DNA of 7,330 bases from an uncultured Prevotellaceae bacterium (GTDB lineage: Bacteria > Bacteroidota > Bacteroidia > Bacteroidales > Muribaculaceae), in assembly GCA_946055125.1 (NCBI GenBank), contig CAMGFF010000109.1, forward strand, positions 1-7,330, given 5' to 3'. Numbering within the stretch: the stretch's first letter is position 1; each line of letters begins with the position of its first letter. The translations under genes were made by a program, and so were the position numbers. Below are positions 1 through 5,785 of the stretch, piece by piece. The notes below the pieces were generated by a model, which was given only the letters and a program-made list of their open reading frames with translations, was not told where the DNA came from and did no database searches.

Positions 1-692
1 TGTCGCGCGTGTTTACCAAAATCGGTAAGGAAATCACCATTGCCGTGAAGGCTGGTGGCCCCGACCCCACTGGTAACTCGCGCCTGCGCATGCTGCTCGC
101 CACCGCCCGCTCCGAGAATATGCCCAAGGACACCATTGAGCGTGCCATAAAGAAGGCTACCGACAAGGACGCAAGCGACTACAAGGAAATCGTGTATGAG
201 GGCTATGGCCCCTTCGGCATCGCTATCCTCGTGGAGACTGCCACCGACAACAACACCCGCACCGTGGCCAACGTGCGCAGCTACTTCAATAAGTTTGGCG
301 GCAACCTCGGCACCTCGGGCAGCCTCTCTTTCCTCTTCGAGCACAAGTGCCTGTTCACCGTGAAGGGCAAAGAGGGCGTGGAGCTTGAGGACCTTGAGCT
401 GGAGCTTATCGACTATGGCGTGGATGAGATTGAGCGCGACGAGGAAACCGGCGAAATCACCCTTTCGGGCGCATTCGAGGAAAACTCCAATATCCAGAAG
501 TATCTTGAGGACAATGGCTTCGAGATTGTGCGCAATGAGTTTGTGCGCGTGCCAAACGACCTCAAGGAGGTGACTCCCGAGCAGCGCGAGACGCTCAACA
601 AGCTCCTTGAGAAATTTGAGGACGACGACGACGTGCAGCACGTGTTCCACAACATGAAGGAAGACCCAAGCGCCGAGGAGGAGGAAGAATAA
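1..692 (+). CDS. yebC: YebC/TACO1-family regulator, 5'-truncated by the window edge
   Basis: YebC/TACO1 family protein, cytoplasmic; the family was long annotated as a DNA-binding transcriptional regulator (PmpR-like) and more recently tied to translation on ribosomes. The open frame is read from base 3 (S-R-V-F-T-K-I-G-K-E). The GTG at 9 is an internal Val rather than the start, because Bacteroidota YebC proteins carry about 20 further N-terminal residues before this RVFTKIGK block. Bases 1-2 (tg) could end an internal Met codon. There are 229 visible residues. Family hallmarks are RLRMLLATARSENMPKDTIERAIKK, YEGYGPFGIAILVETATDNNTRT, the LGTSGSLSFLF block and the ELELIDYGVDE block, all in the usual order. 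The C-terminus ends in a run of Glu, common in this phylum. It is followed 29 nt later by a strong terminator and is convergent with the next gene. Identification is secure; the true start lies outside the window. Confidence 0.95.
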   Translation, partial: SRVFTKIGKEITIAVKAGGPDPTGNSRLRMLLATARSENMPKDTIERAIKKATDKDASDYKEIVYEGYGPFGIAILVETATDNNTRTVANVRSYFNKFGGNLGTSGSLSFLFEHKCLFTVKGKEGVELEDLELELIDYGVDEIERDEETGEITLSGAFEENSNIQKYLEDNGFEIVRNEFVRVPNDLKEVTPEQRETLNKLLEKFEDDDDVQHVFHNMKEDPSAEEEEE

Positions 693-721
693 TCCGCCCT
701 ACCCCGCGCAACGATACCCGA

Positions 722-767
722 AACGAGGATGCCGGCACCGCAGCCGCGCATCCTCGTTCTCTTTTTT
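722..767 (+). terminator. Intrinsic terminator of yebC
   Basis: Positions 722-732 (AACGAGGATGC) pair perfectly with 748-758 over 11 bp. The stem continues, after a one-base bulge at 747, with CGGC 733-736 pairing with GCCG 743-746 around a 6-nt loop. A T-rich tail with six consecutive T residues follows at 762-767. Orientation fits transcription from yebC. In the minus direction the hairpin is followed only by three U residues, so it would be at best a weak terminator for the convergent operon that ends at 782. Confidence 0.9.
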
Positions 768-781
768 GCGCTTCTCGTGAA

Positions 782-1441
782 TTATTGTGCCTCGCCGCTC
801 ACAAATTGCATCGGGGCGAAGTGGTCGGGGCGGTGGAAATCGGGGGCGGCAATGGGTATGGGCGCCCACGAGAGGAAATGAGGCCTCTGGAGGCGGTCGC
901 CGCACTTGTAGGCATTCCCCATCATCTCACCCGAGAAAGTGGCTATATCGTGCCTGAAAAACGCCGTGGCGGGCACTATGAGCGACAAGTGCCACTCCAC
1001 ATCGCCCACGCGCTCGGCAAATGGCTCCCGGCCGAGCGACGACCACCGCCTCACGCTCTGCAGCACCCCCTGTGGAGCCGGCTCGCGGCCTTCGCGCCCC
1101 GGGCCGCAGGCAATGAGCAGGGTGCCGGCGCAGTTGCACTCAATGTTGTAGTAGGGCCCGCCGGGGGTGGGCTGCAGGAATAGCTCGCAGCAACTGTCCT
1201 CCCACACCGGGCCGCCGTCGGCCTGAGCCACGGCAGCCACACTGTGCTCGGCCACGCGGTAATCGATGAGCAGCTCACTGCCCGTGTTGGCAAGGCGGAA
1301 CTCGGCGCGAGGAGCATAGGGGAAGTCGTGCGGCCAGTTCACGCAGCCAATAGCATTAAATTCCACGCCGGCTGCATCGAGCGCGGCAGCCACGCCGTCG
1401 GCCCGGGCCGGCGCGGCATCAATCTTCCTTATCGTCAGCAT
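782..1441 (-). CDS. CBM9/DOMON-like carbohydrate-binding family 9-like protein (219 aa)
   Basis: Resembles the short stand-alone proteins annotated in Bacteroidota as 'carbohydrate-binding family 9-like'. These share the beta-sandwich fold of the CBM9 module of xylanases; their actual ligand and role are not established to my knowledge. Visible marks are VWEDSCCELFLQP (about 79-91), YYNIECNCAGTLL (97-109), a Trp in FLSWAPI and the C-terminal FHRPDHFAPMQF block. There is no signal peptide or membrane segment, so it is probably cytoplasmic. The start is taken at the ATG at 1441, preceded by AT-rich sequence typical of Bacteroidota starts. A longer reading from a TTG at 1486 would overlap the upstream stop and adds residues that look non-coding. 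It lies 34 nt downstream of the kinase gene on the same strand, so the two are probably cotranscribed, hinting at a shared carbohydrate-related role (inference). Confidence 0.75.
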   Translation of the reverse strand: MLTIRKIDAAPARADGVAAALDAAGVEFNAIGCVNWPHDFPYAPRAEFRLANTGSELLIDYRVAEHSVAAVAQADGGPVWEDSCCELFLQPTPGGPYYNIECNCAGTLLIACGPGREGREPAPQGVLQSVRRWSSLGREPFAERVGDVEWHLSLIVPATAFFRHDIATFSGEMMGNAYKCGDRLQRPHFLSWAPIPIAAPDFHRPDHFAPMQFVSGEAQ

Positions 1442-1475
1442 AAGTAGAATATTATTGTGATGGTTAATGACACTC

Positions 1476-2552
1476 TCACTGCCCAATGCAGCCGGCGATG
1501 AACCGGCTCATGTAGGGGCGCAGCTCCATGGTGCGCTCAAAGAGCCGCCACTGGTTGCGTGCGCGCGCCAGGTTGTGGGTGGGATAGGCAATCTTGTAGT
1601 AGGTGTCGCCATTGATGTAGTCGGTGAGGAAACGCACGCACTGCATGTAGGGGAACAGCGTCACGGCGAAGGGCAGGAGCTCAATCTCGGTGGGAGTGAG
1701 GAAGCCGCGTGCCGACTCTATGTAGCCGCGGGTGAAAGCCTCGAAAATGTCGCGGCGGAACTCCACCTTGTCCACCTCGGGTGAGTCCTCGGCTACGGCG
1801 TTGGCAGCCGTGCGCAGGAAGTCGCCATAGTCGGAGAACACGAAGCTTGGCATCACCGTGTCGAGGTCGATGACGCAGAGCACCCGGCCGTCGTCGTCAA
1901 ACATCATGTTGTTCACCTTCGTGTCGCAGTGGCATATTCGCTTTGGCAGCCGGCTCTCGCGGTGCATCTGCTCGGCGAGGCACATCTCGGCGGCATGAGC
2001 CTCGATGGTGTCGACCATGGGCTGCACCTCGGCGAGGCGGCCGGCGGCATTGCGCTTCACGGCGTCGCGCAGCTGGGCGATGCGCAGCTCCATGTTGTGG
2101 AAGTCGGGGATAGTTTCACCCAGGGAGTCGGGAATATCGACCAGCTCGGCTTCGAAGTAGCCAAAGGCACGGCCGGCGTGGTAGGAGTGCTCGGCGTCCA
2201 CCGTCTGGTGCGTGGTGGCGCGAGGGATAAACACCGATAGGCGCCAGTAGCTGCCGGCGTCGTCGCGGCAGAAGGTCTTGCCATCTGTGGTGGCGATGAA
2301 GCGCAGCACGCGGCGGTCCACGTCGGCGCAGCCGGCGAGCTTTGAGCGCAGGTGGCGTGTCACCGCCTCAATGTTGTGCTGAAGCAGCTCCACATCGGTG
2401 AAGATGGCATTGTTGATGCGCTGGAGCACATAGTCGGGGGCGGCATCTCCTGCGGTGCGCACCAGGTAGGTGTCGTTAATCAGGCCGCTGCCCAGGGGCT
2501 TCACCTCCACAGGAGTGCCCACAATCTTGAATTTTGCTAAAATCTCTTCCAT
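1476..2552 (-). CDS. NahK-like sugar kinase, APH/choline kinase fold (358 aa)
   Basis: Phosphotransferase of the aminoglycoside phosphotransferase superfamily that, from memory, aligns along its whole length with Bifidobacterium longum N-acetylhexosamine 1-kinase NahK (about 359 aa). NahK phosphorylates GlcNAc/GalNAc at C1 using ATP. Matching blocks are the nucleotide-loop region LGSGLINDTYLV (20-31), YVLQRINNAIF (41-51), the Brenner-type catalytic loop HCDTKVNN (H208, D210, N214/N215), the metal-binding VIDLDTVMP (D229, D231), SDYGDFLR (240-247) and YPTHNLARAR (333-342). The start is the ATG at 2552. An upstream extension to 2642 runs through the palindrome and promoter region and does not resemble the family. 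No signal peptide is seen. The next gene downstream encodes a CBM9-like protein 34 nt away. No lacto-N-biose phosphorylase or uridylyltransferase is in the window, so the substrate is inferred from sequence only; other sugars are possible. Confidence 0.85.
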   Translation of the reverse strand: MEEILAKFKIVGTPVEVKPLGSGLINDTYLVRTAGDAAPDYVLQRINNAIFTDVELLQHNIEAVTRHLRSKLAGCADVDRRVLRFIATTDGKTFCRDDAGSYWRLSVFIPRATTHQTVDAEHSYHAGRAFGYFEAELVDIPDSLGETIPDFHNMELRIAQLRDAVKRNAAGRLAEVQPMVDTIEAHAAEMCLAEQMHRESRLPKRICHCDTKVNNMMFDDDGRVLCVIDLDTVMPSFVFSDYGDFLRTAANAVAEDSPEVDKVEFRRDIFEAFTRGYIESARGFLTPTEIELLPFAVTLFPYMQCVRFLTDYINGDTYYKIAYPTHNLARARNQWRLFERTMELRPYMSRFIAGCIGQ

Positions 2553-2561
2553 AATTGTGAG

Positions 2562-2583
2562 AATGTGTGTGTACACACACATT
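2562..2583. repeat. Perfect 22-bp palindrome just upstream of the kinase start
   Basis: Half-site AATGTGTGTGT at 2562-2572 is followed immediately by its exact reverse complement at 2573-2583, with no spacer. The core alternates purine and pyrimidine throughout. It begins 9 bases upstream of the kinase ATG, inside the predicted 5' UTR, so it could be a protein-binding operator, an RNA hairpin near the ribosome entry site, or simple (GT)n/(AC)n sequence that happens to be symmetric. No regulator gene is visible nearby. Confidence 0.7.
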
Positions 2584-2616
2584 AGGGGAAAAAGGGTTGT
2601 TTTTAAGCAGTTGTTA

Positions 2617-2628
2617 GTAATCACGGCA
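2617..2628 (+). repeat. Left copy of the 12-bp direct repeat flanking the R-M cassette
   Basis: GTAATCACGGCA, identical to 5619-5630. Allowing two mismatches, the match extends to 17 positions (2617-2633 against 5619-5635; 15 of 17 identical). It sits in the kinase leader, 309 nt before the first methyltransferase gene. It is a possible boundary of an inserted segment, but a 12-mer match can arise by chance in a window this long. Confidence 0.45.
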
Positions 2629-2639
2629 TAGTGTGAGTG

Positions 2640-2647
2640 CAAATTTA
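2640..2647 (-). promoter_or_regulatory. Candidate -7 box for the kinase operon
   Basis: Read on the minus strand this is TAAATTTG, matching the Bacteroidota -7 consensus TAnnTTTG, followed by CAC. Transcription would begin near 2633, giving a leader of about 80 nt that contains both the 12-bp repeat and the 22-bp palindrome. I could not find a good -33 TTG element at the usual distance, so support is partial. Confidence 0.4.
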
Positions 2648-2785
2648 CATAAAAACCCCGAATTATAAGCCTGTCGAGATAAAGAAAAATTCAACCGGGA
2701 GGAAAGAAGACACGAAACTCGGCCCGGGCACAACGAGAGAGATGCGTTAAATATAGTTAAGCCCTGTGAGAATTGTATGTGGGCG

Positions 2786-2818
2786 TAGGTGGCGATAGGC
2801 AAAAATGGCGTAAATTTG
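2786..2818 (+). promoter_or_regulatory. Candidate promoter of the R-M operon
   Basis: A -7 box TAAATTTG lies at 2811-2818. A degenerate -33-like TAGGTG lies at 2786-2791, with a 19-nt spacer. This resembles the TTGGTG / TAACTTTG promoters seen at 5688 and 7115 but is weaker. The implied leader is roughly 110 nt, running through AT-rich sequence to the ATG at 2938. Confidence 0.35.
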
Positions 2819-2937
2819 CGATAAGGGCTACGGTGCGGTCGCATTCGCCCCATCCCGTCCCCGTCAAATCCCCTCCACCACTAATTTACAATTAAACAAT
2901 TAAATAACAATTTGCGACAAAATTAAATACAAAAAAC

Positions 2938-3939
2938 ATGGCAAAAGCAAAACCTTTTATCAAATGGGCAGGAGGCAAATCTCAGCTTATTGAGCAAATC
3001 GACTCTTTGCTGCCGGCCGACTTTGGTAACTGGGAAAATGTGACATATATCGAACCCTTCATTGGTGGGGGAGCTATGCTTTTTCACATGTTGCAAAAAT
3101 ACCGCAATATATCCCATGCCGTAATAAACGATATTAATGGCGACCTAACCACCTGTTATCGCACCGTCAGGGATCAACCCGAAGCATTGATAGAATCGCT
3201 CCACTCTATCCGGCTTGAGTATCAGTCACTGAACAGCTACGATGCCAGGCGCGATTTCTACTTGGCAATAAGGAAACGCTACAATGAGAAGAATCTCGAC
3301 CCTATTGAGAATACCACCAAGTTCTTTTTCCTCAACCGCACATGCTTTAATGGCTTGTATCGCGTGAATAAGAAGGGGCTGTTTAATGTGCCTTTTGGAC
3401 GATATGAGCATCCCTTGCTGTGCGATGAAGACACACTGATTGCCGACTCGGAGATTCTGCAAAACGTGGAAATACTTAATGGCGATTTCGAAGGCACATT
3501 TGAATATGCCTCGGGAAACACTCTATTCTACTTCGACCCCCCATATCGTCCACTCACCGAAACATCGAGCTTTAATGATTACACTAAGGAATCATTTAAC
3601 GATTCGGCACAGATAAGATTAAAGGAGTTCTGCGACAAAATCGATGAGGCGGGATTCAAGTTTATGCTTAGTAACTCCGATTGCAAAGGCAAAGATGAAT
3701 CAGAGGGCTTCTTCGATGTGTTGTATGGCAAGTATCATATTGAGCGGGTGTGGGCAAGCCGAAGCATCAACGCAAACCCCGACAGACGCGGCAAACTGAC
3801 CGAGATTCTTGTCAGCAACTACCAAGCAACCAAGATGTCGGATTTCTACGACAATTTCCTACAGCCAATCAGCGTAGCCGAAGAAAAACTCGAATACAAG
3901 AACCCCACAAATATATCAGCCTATGACCGACTTCGATAA
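2938..3939 (+). CDS. dpnM: DpnM-like Dam-family DNA adenine methyltransferase (M1 of a DpnII-type system)
   Basis: N6-adenine methyltransferase of the D12 class (alpha order), expected to methylate the A of GATC in double-stranded DNA and protect the host from the endonuclease encoded next door. Motifs in order: motif X FIKWAGGK (7-14), the SAM-binding motif I IEPFIGGGAMLF (38-49), the family block NRTCFNGLYRVNKKG-LFNVPFG (133-154) and the catalytic DPPY (200-203). At 333 aa it is longer than DpnM (about 284 aa) because of a C-terminal tail after about residue 295. The ATG at 2938 sits in an A-rich context and opens with MAKAKPFIKW, right for the family. Its last 17 bp overlap the endonuclease gene, implying translational coupling. 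GC content is clearly below that of the flanking genes. The GATC target is inferred from family and from the DpnII partner. Confidence 0.95.
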   Translation: MAKAKPFIKWAGGKSQLIEQIDSLLPADFGNWENVTYIEPFIGGGAMLFHMLQKYRNISHAVINDINGDLTTCYRTVRDQPEALIESLHSIRLEYQSLNSYDARRDFYLAIRKRYNEKNLDPIENTTKFFFLNRTCFNGLYRVNKKGLFNVPFGRYEHPLLCDEDTLIADSEILQNVEILNGDFEGTFEYASGNTLFYFDPPYRPLTETSSFNDYTKESFNDSAQIRLKEFCDKIDEAGFKFMLSNSDCKGKDESEGFFDVLYGKYHIERVWASRSINANPDRRGKLTEILVSNYQATKMSDFYDNFLQPISVAEEKLEYKNPTNISAYDRLR

Positions 3940-4750
3940 ATTTATGTCGCAACTCCGGGAAACCAACCAATCGCTTGATTTCTTTTGCGATTTTGATAAG
4001 ATTGAGGAGAATGTAGAGAATATCAAACTAAGTTTGTGTATCCTCAACAGCCTCCTTGGTGCCACTGACTTGCGAAAAGGTGTCGAGAGAATATGGGAAC
4101 GTGATAAGTCGGCATTCAGTGTGATGGATATTCTCATAGCGGTGAGAAGCGCGGGCAAGAGGAAGACACTTAATTCGCTGGGTCAATGTGTTGTTATTGA
4201 CAATCTTTTTGATAGCGTTGACGGTGTTATAGAGTATCTTGAAAGCACGGGTCTGGCCGAAGTGTTTAGAAAAAGAAAGATTAAAGACCTTGTGGATTAT
4301 GTGTTCGGCATTGAAACAGGCCTTGACAGCAATGCCCGCAAGAACCGAAGCGGGCACATAATGGAAAGGATGGTGGCAAAGCTGCTTGCTGATAATGGAG
4401 TTGATTTCAGGCAGGAGGTTTATTCAACTGAATGGCCTGATTTGCAACAAGTGCTTGGCGATGATGAGAAGCGTTTCGACTTCGTGATTAGCACTCCTAA
4501 GAAAACATATGTGATTGAAGTGAATTTTTATAGCAATGGAGGCTCTAAGCTGAACGAGGTGGCTCGCTCTTATTCCGATATTGCGCCCAAGATTAACTCA
4601 GTTGCCGGCTTTGAATTTGTATGGATTACCGATGGGGTTGGCTGGAGATCTGCCCGCAATAAACTACAAGAGGCTTTCGGTATTATTCCCGGTATTTACA
4701 ATCTCACAAGCATTGAATTTTTTCTCGACAAGATAAAAAGTAATTTATGA
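3923..4750 (+). CDS. dpnB: DpnII-family type II restriction endonuclease (GATC)
   Basis: 275-aa endonuclease that, from memory, matches R.DpnII (about 288 aa) along its length. Family enzymes cut unmethylated GATC before the G. Matching blocks are the N-terminal FDKFMSQL and KLSLCILNSLLGA (35-47), KDLVDYVFGIETGLDSNARKNRSG split as KDLVDYV (121-127) and GLDSNARKNRSG (133-144), then RFDFVI (184-189), YVIEVNFYS (196-204), GSKLNEVARSY (207-217) and WITDGVGW (234-241). E148, D186 and E199 with N201 are likely parts of a PD-(D/E)xK-type centre; N in place of the final K is also how I recall R.DpnII. The first ATG (3923) is preferred because MTDFDKFM aligns with the R.DpnII N-terminus; a second Met is at 3944. 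It overlaps M1 by 17 bp and M2 by 4 bp (ATGA). It looks intact. Confidence 0.95.
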   Translation: MTDFDKFMSQLRETNQSLDFFCDFDKIEENVENIKLSLCILNSLLGATDLRKGVERIWERDKSAFSVMDILIAVRSAGKRKTLNSLGQCVVIDNLFDSVDGVIEYLESTGLAEVFRKRKIKDLVDYVFGIETGLDSNARKNRSGHIMERMVAKLLADNGVDFRQEVYSTEWPDLQQVLGDDEKRFDFVISTPKKTYVIEVNFYSNGGSKLNEVARSYSDIAPKINSVAGFEFVWITDGVGWRSARNKLQEAFGIIPGIYNLTSIEFFLDKIKSNL

Positions 4751-5622
4751 TTGAGGCATATTTCAAGTCGCGGAGTGGTGATTTCACGCTGGTTGAGGGG
4801 GATTGTGTCGATACGCTTGGGAAGTTCCGTTTTGGGTTCGACATGGTGTTTGCCGACCCTCCATATTTTCTCTCTGGAGGTGGAATTGGCTACCAGAGTG
4901 GAAAGGTGGTGTGTGTGGACAAGGGGGAATGGGACAAGCCTCTGCCGGCCGCCGAGATCGATGCTTTCAACCTGCGGTGGCTGTCGGCGGTGCGCGGCCA
5001 CATGAAGGACAATGCCACGATATGGATTTCGGGAACGCATCACAATATTTTCAGCGTACAGCAACAGCTCATCAAGCTGGGCTTCAAAATCCTGAATGTG
5101 GTGACGTGGGCGAAGACAAATCCTCCGCCCAACATATCCTGCCGCTATTTCACCTTCAGCACCGAGTTTATCATCTGGGCACGCAAGTGCGCCAAGGTGC
5201 CTCACCTTTTCAACTATGCGCTTATGCGGCAGCTCAATGGCAACAAGCAGATGACCGATGTGTGGCAGCTCCCGGCAATAGGGCGCTGGGAGAAGTCGTG
5301 TGGCAAGCATCCCACGCAGAAGCCGCTTGGCGTGCTCGCTCGGCTCATTCAGGCAAGCACACATCCCGGAGCGTGGATTCTCGACCCTTTCAGCGGAAGC
5401 TCCACCACCGGCATTGCCGCATGCCTGCTTGGCCGCCGATACTTGGGGCTGGAGATTGAGCCGCAATACCTCGCTATGAGCCGTGCCCGCCGCGAGGAGC
5501 TCGACGACCCCGCCACGCGCCACGACTACCTCTCCCGCCTCACTCGTGGCGGCTACATCCTCCCCACCCCACCAGCCACCGCCGAGCCTGCCGCGACCTA
5601 CGGCGGCGACTTCCCATGGTAA
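4747..5622 (+). CDS. dpnA: DpnA-like adenine methyltransferase (M2 of a DpnII-type system)
   Basis: Second N6-adenine methyltransferase, of the beta order: catalytic DPPY near the N-terminus (37-40) and the SAM-binding motif near the C-terminus (DPFSGSSTTG, 193-202). It matches M.DpnII-B (DpnA) closely from memory: MVFADPPYFLSGGG, VDKGEWDK, KTNPPPNISCRYFTFSTE, KQMTDVW and GKHPTQKP (176-183). DpnA of S. pneumoniae methylates GATC also in single-stranded DNA, which protects incoming plasmids during transformation; that role here is inference. The start ATG overlaps the endonuclease stop as ATGA, so translation is coupled. Two oddities stand out. The usual FxGxG reads FSGSS, with Ser for the second Gly. 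A roughly 35-residue Pro/Ala-rich tail follows the methyltransferase core, and the 3' half of the gene is very GC-rich (68% at 5521-5580). The frame is intact, so it is probably active. Confidence 0.94.
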   Translation: MIEAYFKSRSGDFTLVEGDCVDTLGKFRFGFDMVFADPPYFLSGGGIGYQSGKVVCVDKGEWDKPLPAAEIDAFNLRWLSAVRGHMKDNATIWISGTHHNIFSVQQQLIKLGFKILNVVTWAKTNPPPNISCRYFTFSTEFIIWARKCAKVPHLFNYALMRQLNGNKQMTDVWQLPAIGRWEKSCGKHPTQKPLGVLARLIQASTHPGAWILDPFSGSSTTGIAACLLGRRYLGLEIEPQYLAMSRARREELDDPATRHDYLSRLTRGGYILPTPPATAEPAATYGGDFPW

Positions 5623-5630
5623 TCACGGCA
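5619..5630 (+). repeat. Right copy of the 12-bp direct repeat flanking the R-M cassette
   Basis: GTAATCACGGCA, identical to 2617-2628. It includes the TAA stop codon of the DpnA-like gene (5620-5622), so it lies exactly at the 3' edge of the cassette. The two copies start 3002 bp apart. Confidence 0.45.
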
Positions 5631-5645
5631 CTGTGGCGACTGCTG

Positions 5646-5657
5646 TTTTCGCGAAAA
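5646..5657. repeat. 12-bp palindrome TTTTCGCGAAAA between M2 and the aminotransferase promoter
   Basis: Perfect self-complementary 12-mer in the 163-nt gap after the R-M operon. Four-base arms GCAC (5628-5631) and GTGC (5658-5661) sit outside it. No T-run follows, so it does not qualify as a terminator for the R-M operon. It may be an operator or chance. Confidence 0.35.
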
Positions 5658-5687
5658 GTGCATTATTTATTCTGCGGGGTGGGGCTA

Positions 5688-5721
5688 TTGGTGGGAAAAT
5701 GAAATTTTTGTATTAACTTTG
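5688..5721 (+). promoter_or_regulatory. Bacteroidota-type promoter of the aminotransferase gene
   Basis: -33 element TTGGTG at 5688-5693, a 20-nt gap, then -7 box TAACTTTG at 5714-5721, followed by CAGC. This fits the Bacteroides primary sigma consensus (TTG ... TAnnTTTG). Transcription would start near 5728, about 58 nt before the ATG at 5786, so the aminotransferase need not depend on the R-M operon. The same elements with the same spacing recur at 7115-7148. Confidence 0.75.
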
Positions 5722-5785
5722 CAGCGCAATAGCGGCCGCCCGCTTGGCTGCCGCGCGTGAATAACCAATAAAAGTTGTCAGCAAT

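Larger units (their letters stand above)
2553..2937. other. Divergent intergenic region between the kinase operon and the R-M cassette
   Basis: This 385-nt stretch separates two divergent transcription units. It holds the 22-bp palindrome (2562-2583), one copy of a 12-bp direct repeat (2617-2628), a minus-strand -7 box (2640-2647) and a plus-strand promoter candidate (2786-2818). Just before the methyltransferase gene lies an AT-rich leader with a tandem CAATTAAA pair at 2889-2904. I see no convincing coding frame, tRNA or terminator. No gene for a controller (C) protein is present here, unlike in some type II systems. Confidence 0.6.
2617..5630. other. Probable horizontally acquired restriction-modification island
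   Basis: The segment between the two 12-bp direct repeats contains only the three R-M genes and their leader. Its first two genes are AT-richer than the flanks: sampled 60-base lines give 45% GC at 4201-4260 and 37% at 4501-4560, against 62% in the aminotransferase at 6001-6060. No integrase, transposase or terminal inverted repeat is present, so how it arrived is unknown. The flanking genes appear intact. Confidence 0.45.

Noticed and set aside
1442..1486. 15-residue extension of the CBM9-like protein from a TTG at 1486
   Set aside because: It overlaps the kinase stop, uses a rare start codon, and the ATG at 1441 has the better AT-rich upstream context.
2553..2642. 30-residue N-terminal extension of the kinase starting at 2642
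   Set aside because: It reads through the 22-bp palindrome, the 12-bp repeat and the -7 box, and the added residues do not resemble the family. The ATG at 2552 gives a NahK-like length of 358 aa.
2614..2853. 79-codon minus-strand open frame in the divergent intergenic region
   Set aside because: It has no recognisable motif, spans both promoter candidates and overlaps the kinase leader. Most likely non-coding.
2889..2904. Tandem CAATTAAA pair before M1 as an R-M operator
   Set aside because: Only two copies in an AT-rich leader, with no symmetry like that of C-protein boxes and no C-protein gene. Likely simple AT-rich sequence.
4696..5523. 275-codon minus-strand open frame opposite the DpnA-like gene
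   Set aside because: Antisense of a clearly conserved methyltransferase, with no recognisable family.
5628..5661. Possible terminator after the R-M operon
   Set aside because: The arms GCAC/GTGC are only 4 bp and the inner palindrome is not followed by a T-run.
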